From assembly GCA_963834705.1 (NCBI GenBank), contig CAWICV010000014.1, positions 62,001 through 126,000 of the forward strand: a stretch of DNA of 64,000 bases. The letters are read 5' to 3'. Under the pieces are notes generated by a model. It worked only from the letters and a program-made list of their open reading frames with translations. It made no database searches and was not told the origin of the DNA. This document shows positions 53,353 to 61,974 of this stretch, in pieces (positions within the stretch are counted from its first letter, which is position 1; each line of letters starts with the position of its first letter). This DNA comes from RYN-230 sp963834705. Lineage in GTDB: Bacteria > Actinomycetota > Actinomycetes > Streptosporangiales > Streptosporangiaceae. The translations under genes were made by a program, and so were the position numbers.

Positions 53353-54876
53353 ATGTCAGAGCGCATCGTGATCGATGGCTCGTCGCTGACCTGCGCGCAG
53401 GTCGCGCGGGCCGGCCGGGGCGAGGCGCCCGTCGAGGTGGCCCCGGCGGCCGTTGCCGCGGCCACCGCGGCCTGGCAGGTGGCCCGGGAGGTGGCCGCGG
53501 CCCGGCCGGTCTACGGCTGGACCACCGGGGTCGGCGCGAACCGCACCGTCCAGGTGGCCGCGGCTGAAGCGGCCGAGCACGGGCTGAACCTGCTGCGCAG
53601 CCACGCGGCCGGGGCCGGCCCGCTGCTCGCCCCGGACCTGGCCCGGGCCATGCTGGTCGTCCGGCTGAACCAGATCGGGGCGGGCGGCTCCGGGGTCGAC
53701 CCGGGGGTGCTGGACGTGCTGGCCGACGCGATCAACCGGGGGTTCGTCCCGCCGGTGCCGCGGTACGGGGCGATCGGCACCGGTGACCTGACCGCGCTGG
53801 CCGCGACCGGGCTGTGCCTGCTCGGCGAGCGGGACTGGATGGCGGGCAGTGGCCCGCCGCCGCGCTTCGCGCTACGCCCGGCCGAGGTGCTCGGCTTCCA
53901 GAGCAGCAGCGCCGCGACGCTCGGTGAGGCCGCCCTGGCCTGCGCCGACCTGGACAGGCTGAGCCGGGCGGCGGTGCCCATCGCGGCGCTGTCGCTGCTC
54001 GCGGTGCGCGGGTCGGCCGAGCCGTTCGCGGCCGCCGTGCAGCGGGCCCGGCCGCATCCCGGCCAGCAGCAGGTCGCCGCGGCCGTCCGCGAGCTGACCG
54101 AAGGACAGCCCGCGGTGTCGCCCCGGGGGGACGATTCCCTGCTCTGCTCCCCCGGGGGACTCCCCCCGGAACCCCCGGCCCCGGAGCAGCCGGCCCGGCT
54201 GCAGGACCCGTACGGCTACCGGGCGTTCCCGCAGGTGCACGGCGTGGCTGTGGACGCGGCGGCACAGGCGTCACACGTGGTCACCGTGGACATCAACGCG
54301 GCCAGCGAGAACCCGCTGGTCGACCCGGCCGGGCACACCGTGTGGCACAACGGCAACTTCCACGCTACATATGCCGGGCTGGCCCTGGACGCGGCCCGGG
54401 CGGCGCTGTTCCAGACCGCGGCGCTCGGTGCGGCCCGGCTCGGCACGCTGGTCGAGCCGGCCTTCACCGGCCTGGAGGCGTTCGCCGCGGACACCCCGGC
54501 CAGCTCGGGGATCATGATCCTGGAGTACGTCTGCCAGTCCGCGGTGGCCGACATCCGCCGGCTGGCCGCCCCAGCCGCGCTGGGCAGCGCGGTGCTGTCC
54601 CGCGGCGTGGAGGAGCACGCCGGCTTCTCCACCCAGTCGGCCCACGCCAGCAGCGAAGCGATCACCGCCTACCGGGCCGTGCTGGCCTGCGAACTGGTCG
54701 GCGCGGTGCGGGTGCTGCGGATGCAGCGCCGCGGCCCAGCGGACGGCCCGCTGCGGGCCGCGTTCGACACGGCCACCGCGGTGCTCGACCCGCGCACCGC
54801 GGACCGTCCGCTGGACGGTGACCTGGCCGCCGCCGACGGGCTGCTCGACGGGTTCGCCAGCCTGCTGCCCGGCTGA
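53353..54876 (+). CDS. Aromatic amino acid ammonia-lyase homologue (HAL/PAL family) without canonical ASG motif
   Basis: A 507-residue lyase-fold protein. Family landmarks: VYGWTTGVGANRTVQV (the Tyr loop), HAAGAGPLL, QDPYGYRAFPQVHGVAVDAA, INAASENPLVD, GNFHATYAGLALDAARAAL. The catalytic MIO group normally forms from Ala-Ser-Gly in GSVGASGDLAPLA; here the segment reads YGAIGTGDLTALA, so the triad is Gly142-Thr143-Gly144. The enzyme may be inactive as a classical lyase, use Thr to form a modified MIO, or have another activity. It stands 225 bp upstream of a molybdenum hydroxylase operon in the same direction. Weak GGAGGCGTG-type leader before ATG 53353. Confidence 0.85.
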   Translation: MSERIVIDGSSLTCAQVARAGRGEAPVEVAPAAVAAATAAWQVAREVAAARPVYGWTTGVGANRTVQVAAAEAAEHGLNLLRSHAAGAGPLLAPDLARAMLVVRLNQIGAGGSGVDPGVLDVLADAINRGFVPPVPRYGAIGTGDLTALAATGLCLLGERDWMAGSGPPPRFALRPAEVLGFQSSSAATLGEAALACADLDRLSRAAVPIAALSLLAVRGSAEPFAAAVQRARPHPGQQQVAAAVRELTEGQPAVSPRGDDSLLCSPGGLPPEPPAPEQPARLQDPYGYRAFPQVHGVAVDAAAQASHVVTVDINAASENPLVDPAGHTVWHNGNFHATYAGLALDAARAALFQTAALGAARLGTLVEPAFTGLEAFAADTPASSGIMILEYVCQSAVADIRRLAAPAALGSAVLSRGVEEHAGFSTQSAHASSEAITAYRAVLACELVGAVRVLRMQRRGPADGPLRAAFDTATAVLDPRTADRPLDGDLAAADGLLDGFASLLPG

Positions 54877-54959
54877 CCGGCCGGCCCGCGCACGATCACA
54901 CCAGCATCTTTAATCACGGCTGCCTCAGCCGGGGCGCACTCCTGCGGTGCCCAAACGAC

Positions 54960-55017
54960 ATGGCTGTTTCATTCAGACGGTCCGGTGCGGGTCCGGTGCG
55001 CATGGCTGTTTCATTCA
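54960..55017. promoter_or_regulatory. 16-bp direct repeat pair upstream of hydroxylase operon
   Basis: ATGGCTGTTTCATTCA occurs at 54960-54975 and 55002-55017, 42 bp apart (four helical turns), 85 bp upstream of the first hydroxylase gene. Between them GGTCCGGTGCG also repeats. Likely binding sites for a regulator, or a recent duplication. Confidence 0.55.
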
Positions 55018-55101
55018 TGCCGTTGCCATCCTGGCCGGTAGGCCACGTCCAGGCGTGCTCTATGGTGGGCCGGTACCGACCGGTAGCAGTAAGGAGACCT
55101 G

Positions 55102-57354
55102 ATGAGCATTCTGGGAACCCGGGTGGTGCGGACCGAGGACCCACGATTGCTCACCGCGGGCGGCACCTATACCGACGATCTCCGGCTGCCGGAACTGGCC
55201 GGCGCACTCCGGGTGACGTTCGTGCGCAGCCCGGTGGCGCACGCCGAGATCACCGGCGTCGACGCCAAGGCGGCGCTGGACAGCCCCGGGATGGTCACGG
55301 TGCTGACCGCCGCGGACGCCGACGATCTACCGCCCGGCGGGGACCGGCCGACCACCGAGCCGCTGCTCGCCACCGACCGGGTGCGCTATGTCGGCGAGCC
55401 GGTCGCGATCGTGCTGACCGAGGACGGTTACCAGGGCGAGGACGCGGCCGAGCTGGTCAGCGTGGACTACCAGCCGCTGAACCCGGTGGCCGGGGTGGAC
55501 GCGGCGCTGGCCGATGAGTCGCTGCTGTTCCCGGCGGCGGGCTCCAACGTGGTCCGGTCCGGCGGCGGCCCGGCGCCGGATGACGCGTTCGACGGCTGCG
55601 ACGTGGTGGTCGAGCGCACGTTCCCGAACCAGCGGCTGGCCCCGGTCCCGCTGGAGGTCCGCGCGGCCGCCGCCACCTGGGTGGACGGCCGGCTCACGCT
55701 ATGGGCCAGCACACAGAACGCTCAGCAGGCCCGGGATCAGGTGGCCGGGGCGCTCGGCCTGGACGCGGCCGCGGTGCGGGTGATCACCCCGGACGTCGGC
55801 GGCGGCTTCGGCGCCAAGATCGCCACCGACCGGGACACGCTCGTGGTGGCCTGGGCGGCCCGGCGGCTCGGCCGGCCGCTGCGCTGGGTGGAGACCCGGA
55901 ACGAGAACCTGCTCGGCATGGTGCACGGCCGGGCCCAGCGGCACACGATCCGGATCGGCGGCACCCGGGACGGCCGGATCCTGGCCTACCACCTGGACAT
56001 CGTCCAGGACTGCGGGGCCTACCCGCGGTTCGGGCTGTTCCTGCCCAACCTGACCCAGCTGATGGCCAGCGGCGTGTACGACCTGCCGTACTGCGGGTCC
56101 AGCTTCCAGGTCGTGGTGACCAGCACCACGCCGATCTCGGCCTACCGGGGCGCCGGGCGGCCCGAGGCCACCGCGGCCATCGAACGCGCGGTGGACCTGT
56201 TCGCCGCCGAGATCGGCCTGGACCCGGCCGAGGTGCGCCGCCGCAACCTGGTGCCCCCGGACGCGTTCCCATACACCACCCCGGGCGGGGCGGTGTATGA
56301 CACGGGCGCTTACGAGGCGGCGCTGGACAAGGTGCTGGCCGCGGCCGGGTACCCGGAGCTGCGCGCCGAGCAGGCCCGGCGCCGGGAACGCGGCTCGGTA
56401 GCACAGCTCGGCATCGGGGTGTCCTGCTACGTCGAGATCACCGCCGGGGACTACTCCGGCGGCGAGACATCCCGGCTGGTGGTTGACGGCACCGGGGGCG
56501 CCACCGTGTACACCGGCAGCTCGCCGCACGGCCAGGGCCACGCCACCGCGTACGCCATGCTGGTGACCAGCGAGCTCGGCATCCCGATGGACCGGATCAC
56601 GGTGCGGCACGGCGACACCGACGAAGTGCCCCGGGGCGTCGGCACCTATGGCTCCCGCTCGCTGCAGCTCGGCGGCAGCGCGGTGCACCAGGCCGCGGTC
56701 GAGGTGCGTGACCAGGCCCGCGGGCTGGCTGCGGGCCTGCTGGAGGCCAGCCAGGCCGACCTGGAGCTGGACCTGAGCCGGGGCGTCTGGCAGGTGCGCG
56801 GCGACCCGGACACCGCGCTGAGCTGGGCCGCGGTGGCTGGGCAGGCCGGCCCGGCGGGGCTGGCAGCCGACGTCGAGTTCAAGCCGGACAGTCCCACGTT
56901 CCCGTTCGGCGCGCACGTCGCGGTGGTCGAGGTGGACACCGAGACCGGTAAGACCACTCTGCTCCGGCACGTCACCGTGGACGACGCGGGACGGGTGCTG
57001 AACCCGGTGCTGGCCGAGGGACAGCGGCACGGCGGCATCGCCCAGGGAGTGGCCCAGGCGCTGCTCGAAGAGGTGCGCTACGACCCGGATGGCAACCCGC
57101 TGACCGGCACGCTGGCCGACTACGCCGCGATCACCGCCACCGAGCTGCCGTCGTTCGAGCTGGTCTCGCTGGAAACCCCGACCACGGTGAACCCGCTCGG
57201 CGTCAAGGGCATCGGCGAGGCCGGCACGATCGGCGCCACCCCGGCCGCGCTCAGCGCCGTGGTGGACGCCGTCGCCCACCTTGGCGTCCGGCACATCGAC
57301 ATGCCAGCCACGCCGCTCCGGGTGTGGACCGCGATCAGAGAGGCGCGCTCGTGA
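55102..57354 (+). CDS. Molybdenum hydroxylase large subunit (CoxL/XDH-B family)
   Basis: A 750-residue aldehyde-oxidase/xanthine-dehydrogenase-type subunit. ATG 55102 has AAGGAG upstream. Motifs: RTEDPRLLTAGGTYTDDLRL at the N-terminus, DVGGGFGAKI, ISAYRGAGRPEATAAIERAV (the AYRGAGR type, not the AYxCSFR of true CO dehydrogenase), GSSPHGQGHATAYAMLVTSE and the catalytic Glu706 in KGIGEAGTIGATPA. It binds the molybdenum-pyranopterin cofactor and hydroxylates an N-heterocycle or aldehyde. It overlaps the [2Fe-2S] subunit by 4 bp. Confidence 0.94.
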   Translation: MSILGTRVVRTEDPRLLTAGGTYTDDLRLPELAGALRVTFVRSPVAHAEITGVDAKAALDSPGMVTVLTAADADDLPPGGDRPTTEPLLATDRVRYVGEPVAIVLTEDGYQGEDAAELVSVDYQPLNPVAGVDAALADESLLFPAAGSNVVRSGGGPAPDDAFDGCDVVVERTFPNQRLAPVPLEVRAAAATWVDGRLTLWASTQNAQQARDQVAGALGLDAAAVRVITPDVGGGFGAKIATDRDTLVVAWAARRLGRPLRWVETRNENLLGMVHGRAQRHTIRIGGTRDGRILAYHLDIVQDCGAYPRFGLFLPNLTQLMASGVYDLPYCGSSFQVVVTSTTPISAYRGAGRPEATAAIERAVDLFAAEIGLDPAEVRRRNLVPPDAFPYTTPGGAVYDTGAYEAALDKVLAAAGYPELRAEQARRRERGSVAQLGIGVSCYVEITAGDYSGGETSRLVVDGTGGATVYTGSSPHGQGHATAYAMLVTSELGIPMDRITVRHGDTDEVPRGVGTYGSRSLQLGGSAVHQAAVEVRDQARGLAAGLLEASQADLELDLSRGVWQVRGDPDTALSWAAVAGQAGPAGLAADVEFKPDSPTFPFGAHVAVVEVDTETGKTTLLRHVTVDDAGRVLNPVLAEGQRHGGIAQGVAQALLEEVRYDPDGNPLTGTLADYAAITATELPSFELVSLETPTTVNPLGVKGIGEAGTIGATPAALSAVVDAVAHLGVRHIDMPATPLRVWTAIREARS

Positions 57355-57956
57355 AGGTGACGATGACGGTGAACGGCGCTTCCGTGGCGGCGGACGTGGC
57401 GGACCGCACGCTGCTGGTGCACTTCCTGCGCGAGGTGGCCGGGCTGACCGCGACCAATGTCGGCTGCGACACAACCTCCTGCGGCGCCTGCACGGTGCTG
57501 CTGGACGGTGAGTCGGTGAAGTCGTGCACCGTGCTGGCCGTCCAGGCCGATGGGCACGACGTGGTCACCGCCGAAGGGCTGGCCGGGCCGGACGGTGAGC
57601 TGCATCCGGTGCAGCGGGCGTTCCGCAGCGAGCACGGCCTGCAGTGCGGCTTCTGCACTCCGGGCATGGTGCTGGCCTCGGTGTCGCTGCTCCGGGAGAA
57701 CCCGCGGCCGACTGAGGAGCAGGTCCGGATGGGGCTGGAAGGCAACCTGTGCCGGTGCACCGGCTACCACAACATCGTCCGCGCGGTGCTGGCCGCGGCC
57801 GGGGAGATGTCCGCCGGGGAGTTGGCGGCCGAGTCCGCTGAGCCGGCCGCCGGGAAGCCTGGCCGGGAGCTGGCCGGCGGGGAGCTGGCCGGCGGGGAGC
57901 TGGCCGGCGGGGAGCTGGCCGGCGGGGAGCTGGCCGGTGGCGAGGTGGCCCGGTGA
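57351..57956 (+). CDS. Molybdenum hydroxylase [2Fe-2S] subunit (CoxS type) with repeat tail
   Basis: GTG 57351 overlaps the large-subunit stop. Residues ~1-75 form the plant-type ferredoxin domain with NVGCDTTSCGACTVLLDG and the distal Cys; residues ~90-155 the second cluster domain with GLQCGFCTPGM and NLCRCTGYHNIV. The normal family ends about here (155-165); this protein adds a ~45-residue tail of EAGP/AGEL repeats, five copies of the pentapeptide ELAGG, encoded by a 15-bp tandem repeat. Electron transfer from the Mo site to FAD is its role. Confidence 0.93.
   Translation: MKVTMTVNGASVAADVADRTLLVHFLREVAGLTATNVGCDTTSCGACTVLLDGESVKSCTVLAVQADGHDVVTAEGLAGPDGELHPVQRAFRSEHGLQCGFCTPGMVLASVSLLRENPRPTEEQVRMGLEGNLCRCTGYHNIVRAVLAAAGEMSAGELAAESAEPAAGKPGRELAGGELAGGELAGGELAGGELAGGEVAR
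57867..57941 (+). repeat. 15-bp coding tandem repeat (5 units)
   Basis: Five in-frame units of GAGCTGGCCGGCGGG (last unit with GGTGGC), giving ELAGG repeated at the end of the [2Fe-2S] subunit, 12 bp before the stop codon. Confidence 0.93.
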
Positions 57957-58777
57957 TCCCGGCGCCATTCGCCTACCAGCGCGCATCCTCGGTGGACGAG
58001 GCGCTCGCACTGGTGGCCGAGTACGGCGACGAGGCCAAGTTCCTGGCCGGCGGGCATTCGCTGCTGCCGCTGATGAAGCTGCGGCTGGCCACGCCCGAGG
58101 TGATCATCGACCTGGCCCCGCTGCGCGGCGAGCTGAGCTACGTCCGGGATGGCGGCGGGCACATCGCGATCGGCGCGCTGACCCGGCACCACGACCTGGA
58201 ACACTCCGCGCTGCTGGCTCAGGCCGTGCCGCTGCTGGCGCACGCGGCCGGCCAGGTGGGCGACCCGCAGATCCGGCACCGCGGCACGCTCGGCGGGTCG
58301 CTGGCGCACGGTGACCCCGCGTCCGACCTGCCCGCCGTCATCCTGGCCCTGGACGCGGTCATGGTGGCCCGCGGCCCGCGCGGGGAGCGGGAGGTCGCCG
58401 CCGCCGACTTCTTCCAGGGTCTGTTCGAGACCGCCCTGGAGCCGGATGAGCTGCTGGTCGAGGTCCGGGTGCCCAAGCCGGCCGCGGCCGGCTGGTCGTT
58501 CCAGAAGTTCACCAAGCGGGCCATCGACTGGGCCATCGTCGGGGTCGCGGTGCAGGGCACCTCGGTCGCCCTGGTCAATATGGCCAGTACCCCGGTCCGC
58601 GCGGCTGGGGTGGAACAGGCGCTGGCCAGCGGGGCCGGTCCGCGCGATGCGGCGGCGCACGCCGCCGAAGGGACCAGCCCGGTCGAGGACATCAACGCCA
58701 CCCCGGCCTACCGCGAGCACCTGGCCCGGATCCTGACCGGCCGGGCCCTCGCGGAAGCCGCCGGGCGCGCCGGATAA
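57953..58777 (+). CDS. Molybdenum hydroxylase FAD-binding subunit (CoxM type)
   Basis: A 274-residue FAD-binding subunit; GTG 57953 overlaps the preceding stop (GTGA). FAD motifs AKFLAGGHSLLPLMKLRLAT (AGGHSLLP) and GTLGGSLAHGDPASDLPAVI (TIGG-like) are present, and the C-terminal domain has WSFQKFTKRAIDWAIVGVAV. With the other two subunits it forms a complete (alpha-beta-gamma)2 hydroxylase. No maturation genes (coxD/G) are nearby. Confidence 0.94.
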   Translation: MIPAPFAYQRASSVDEALALVAEYGDEAKFLAGGHSLLPLMKLRLATPEVIIDLAPLRGELSYVRDGGGHIAIGALTRHHDLEHSALLAQAVPLLAHAAGQVGDPQIRHRGTLGGSLAHGDPASDLPAVILALDAVMVARGPRGEREVAAADFFQGLFETALEPDELLVEVRVPKPAAAGWSFQKFTKRAIDWAIVGVAVQGTSVALVNMASTPVRAAGVEQALASGAGPRDAAAHAAEGTSPVEDINATPAYREHLARILTGRALAEAAGRAG

Positions 58778-58794
58778 CACGTCAAGGAGTCCGC

Positions 58795-59908
58795 ATGAGT
58801 GCCCGCACGGTTCCCCCGTTCCGCGCCGATCACGTGGGCAGCTTGCTCCGGCCGCCTGAGCTGCTGGCCGCGCGGGGCGAGCACGCGGCCGCGGCTCAGC
58901 GCCGGGGAGCTGCGGGCCGAGGAGGACGCGGCCATCGCGGCCGCGGTGGCTATGCAGCAGCGGGTGGGGCTGCAGTCGGTGACCGATGGTGAGTTCCGCC
59001 GGGCGTCGTGGCACATGGATTTCATTTACCAGATCGGCGGGATCAGCCAGGCGCCCGGGAACCTGGCCGTCACGTTCCACCGCCCCGGCGGCGATATCGA
59101 GTGGACGCCGGCCGCGCTGCACGTGGGCAGCAAGCTCCGGATGGACAAGACGATCTTCGGCGAGGACTTCCGCTATCTGCAGTCGCTGGCCGGCCCGTCG
59201 GTGGCCAAGCTGACGATCCCGTCGCCGAATATGGTGCATTACCGGGGTGGGCCGGCGTCGATCGACCGGTCGGTGTACCCGGATGTGGAGGAGTTCTGGG
59301 CGGATCTGGCGGCGGCGTATGCCGATGAGGTGGCCCGGCTGGCCGCCCTGGGCTGCAGTTACCTGCAGTTTGATGACACCAGCCTGGCGTACCTGAACGA
59401 CCCGGCGCAGCGGGCGGAGATCGCGGCCCGGGGTGAGGATGCTGATCACCTGCATCTGCGGTATATCCGGCAGGTGAACGCGGCGCTGGCGGGCCAGGCC
59501 GGGCTGGCGGTGACCACGCATCTGTGCCGGGGGAACTTCCGGTCCTCGTGGGCCGCCTCAGGTGGGTATGACTTCGTGGCCGAGGCGCTGTTCGGGGGGC
59601 TGGCGGTGGATGGGTTCTTCCTGGAGTTCGACGATGAGCGCAGCGGCGGGTTCGAGCCGCTGCGGTTCGTGCCGCCGGGCACGATGGTGGTGCTGGGCCT
59701 GGTCACCACCAAGCGCGGGGAGCTGGAGGACCCGGACGTGCTCAAGCGGCGGGTGGAGGAGGCGTCGCGGTTCGTGCCGCTGGAGCAGCTGGCCCTGTCG
59801 GGGCAGTGCGGGTTCTCCTCCACGGCCGAAGGCAACGAGCTGACCTACGACCAGCAGGTCGCCAAGCTCGACCTCATCGTCAGCGTCGCCCACGACATCT
59901 GGGGCTGA
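58795..59908 (+). CDS. Cobalamin-independent methionine synthase-like (MetE C-terminal domain family), frameshifted
   Basis: A ~370-residue (beta/alpha)8 protein. ATG 58795 has AAGGAG upstream and starts MSARTVPPFRADHVGSLLRP; at about 58890 the frame breaks (one extra or two missing bases) and continues LSAGELRAEEDAAIAAAVAM, VTDGEFRRASWHMDFIYQ, CSYLQFDDTSLAYL, TTHLCRGNFRSSWAASGGYD (Zn-binding His and Cys), VDGFFLEFDDERSGGFEPLR and SGQCGFSSTAEGN. Short MetE-like proteins of this kind are often not methionine synthases but catabolic methyl- or alkyl-transferases. It is the last gene of the hydroxylase operon. Confidence 0.82.
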
Positions 59909-60018
59909 CCCACCAGTCGGCTCCGCTCGGGGGCACTGGCCCCTAGACGCGTCCAGCTAGACGATGGCTTTGCCTTAGTGATTCCTCTGTCCGATTTCGG
60001 AGCTTTGGGCGGTCCCTG

Positions 60019-60768
60019 ATGCGGAGTCCTGTGGGTAAGGCGGCACGCGCCACCCTCATGGTGAGCCTGGCCATGCTCGGCTTGGCCTTGATCCTGATCT
60101 CGCCCCTCGGGCTGAAGGCAATCGCCGTGGTCAAGGGGCTCGACTGGGTAAAGCTGGGTAATGTCGGCCAGGCGTACGGCGCGATATCGGCTGTGATTTC
60201 AGGAGTTGCTCTCGCCGGGGTGACTCTTTCTCTTTTCTTGCAGGCCCGAGACTTCAATCTCTCTCGTATGCAGGTTATGCGAAACCACCATTCGGATCTC
60301 ATGCGCTTCAGTATTGAGAACCCATCATTTATCTCGAGCTGGGGTTTCGTGCCAGCTCCAGGTTCCGACCTGGAGCGCGTTCGCAGGATTGGCTTTACGA
60401 ATACGATAGCGAGCTTCTGGAAGGATAGTTACGAAACGAGAATGCTCGATGATGGCGAGACCCACTTCAACTTTTATCAGCTGTTCCAGGGAGAGGCGGG
60501 ACGGGAATACTGGACGAATTCTCGCCTCGCGTGGGCCGAGACAGCCAGAACCCGCCGGAGCCGACGCTTTATACGGATCGCCGAAGAGGAATACGGTAAG
60601 GCCATCTCGTCCGGCCCCCCAGTTGTCCCAGCTGACCTAGCCTCCTATCTGAGAGCCGACGGTTCAAGAAGGCTACGCAAACGGCTACGGTCAGGCCGGG
60701 TAATCCCAATTGCCGGGGGATTCGCCATAGGAATCATGGCTGCACGCTTTATGTTACGCCGACGCTAG
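60019..60768 (+). CDS. DUF6082-like membrane protein
   Basis: A 249-residue protein of clearly lower GC than its neighbours. Two N-terminal helices (residues ~14-34 and ~52-76) precede a cytoplasmic part beginning LFLQARDFNLSRMQVMRNHH and SDLMRFSIENPSFISSWGF, the pattern I recall for DUF6082; a last helix (PIAGGFAIGIMAARFML) is at the C-terminus. Function unknown; such genes often neighbour XRE-DUF5753 and DUF397 genes in Streptomyces, as here. GTG 60031 is an alternative start. Low GC suggests foreign origin. Confidence 0.7.
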   Translation: MRSPVGKAARATLMVSLAMLGLALILISPLGLKAIAVVKGLDWVKLGNVGQAYGAISAVISGVALAGVTLSLFLQARDFNLSRMQVMRNHHSDLMRFSIENPSFISSWGFVPAPGSDLERVRRIGFTNTIASFWKDSYETRMLDDGETHFNFYQLFQGEAGREYWTNSRLAWAETARTRRSRRFIRIAEEEYGKAISSGPPVVPADLASYLRADGSRRLRKRLRSGRVIPIAGGFAIGIMAARFMLRRR

Positions 60769-61652
60769 ATTCGGACGTGGGACCGGGTATGCCGCCCTGC
60801 TCCAAATTTGACGCCTCGCCACGCGGACTGGCCTACTGCCCGCAGGAAAGGGCCGGGCGGGTTGCGCCCAGTCTCCGGCGGTTCGGAAGACACTTCGGCG
60901 ACCTCTGCTGCGAATGGCGTCTAGGGCGCCGCTGCGCTCCGGGCGTGACGTGATTCTGTGCTCTGCAACCGGCATTCTGCCGGGTCGATTGCCGCTGTGC
61001 CCCGATCTGACGTATGCGGTGGACGCCAGTCGACTGCGCGACCGTATGCCGAGCGGGCAGATTGTTAAGGACACAATTGGTGCGCCCTGACGGCACTTGC
61101 GAGACCGGATGGCCGTGAACCATGAATACCTCGCGCTTTATGATGGACCCGGGATCGGGTCGCCGGTGACGTACGGCGGGTGCCCGCGCACGCTGCGTCG
61201 CTGGCGGCACAGATACCGACGCGGCGTTGTTGTGCCCGGCAGCCGCCACCACGCGGTTGGGCCAGCCTGATCTCCCGCGGGGCTCGTGCCAGAGCACCGC
61301 TCCCGAGCAAGGGCCTGGCGGCGAGTGCTGTGACTGCTGAGGCCGGTGTGCATCCTGCGGATGACGTGGGCGTATCTACCTGGCGTCATCCAGTTTGGGG
61401 TTATCTTGTGGGGCACGTCCCCCTTGGTCTCCGCGGAAATCACACGGCAACTGACCGGTCTTTAGCTGAAGGCAAGCGCGATGGGAGTGCCAGGTATTAC
61501 AGTTTTACCGCACGAACGGCCGCCGCTGGTGGGGCATTAAGTTCCCTCAGTGTCTGCCTGCTGGTGCATTACCCCGTAACGCCATCTTTTACCCCAGATC
61601 CGCTCGTCCGTCGGAAGTCTGCCGGCGGACTTAGGTTAGTCGCGAGGTAGCA
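60769..61652. other. Long intergenic region, no confident gene
   Basis: About 880 bp of mixed GC. Open frames here (for example plus 61180-61650) have Arg/Ala-rich, non-coding-like composition, and I could not align any piece with a known family. Degenerate motifs and AT-rich stretches near 61500-61600 suggest promoter sequences for the DUF397 gene. Possibly relic DNA. Confidence 0.35.
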
Positions 61653-61922
61653 GTGGTTGACGCAGATAAGTCAAGTCAGCGGCGCTTCATCCGGAGTGCC
61701 CGAAATCGCCGTAACAGTGGGTACAGCCCGCAGCCGACCGATTCCGTCCAGTGGCGGAAGAGTTCGCACAGCGCGGCTAACGGTAACTGCGTAGAAGTAG
61801 CCGAGCTGGACGCCACGATTGGCGTGCGTGACTCCAAGGCCGGTGGCGCAAGTCCCGTGCTCCAGTTCCCCCCGGCCGACTGGGCCGCCTTCCTAGCAGA
61901 CGTGAAGAGCCACGGGTACTGA
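61653..61922 (+). CDS. DUF397 domain protein
   Basis: An 89-residue protein with a ~30-residue basic N-terminal extension and the DUF397 core: VQWRKSSHSAANGNCVEVAE, then IGVRDSKAGGASPVLQFPPA and DWAAFLADVKSHGY. DUF397 proteins are typical partners of XRE-DUF5753 regulators; some, such as BldB-associated WhiJ-type pairs, act in development or antibiotic control. Here the XRE gene (61975-62847) is convergent rather than in tandem. GTG start; the extension could be shortened by a later start. Confidence 0.88.
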   Translation: MVDADKSSQRRFIRSARNRRNSGYSPQPTDSVQWRKSSHSAANGNCVEVAELDATIGVRDSKAGGASPVLQFPPADWAAFLADVKSHGY

Positions 61923-61940
61923 CCGTCTGTCCTGTGACCA

Positions 61941-61965
61941 GCCCGGCCGACTGTCGGCCGGGCTG
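61941..61965. terminator. Bidirectional hairpin terminator
   Basis: AGCCCGGCCGAC at 61941-61952 and GTCGGCCGGGCT at 61954-61965 form a perfect 12-bp inverted repeat separated by one base, between the convergent DUF397 and XRE genes. Confidence 0.8.
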
Positions 61966-61974
61966 CCAGGCTGG

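Noticed and set aside
55102..58777. Carbon monoxide dehydrogenase
   Set aside because: The large subunit has AYRGAGR rather than the AYxCSFR active-site loop of true CO dehydrogenase.
61180..61650. Plus-strand frame of 156 codons
   Set aside because: Low-complexity Arg/Ala content, no recognisable domain, no ribosome binding site.
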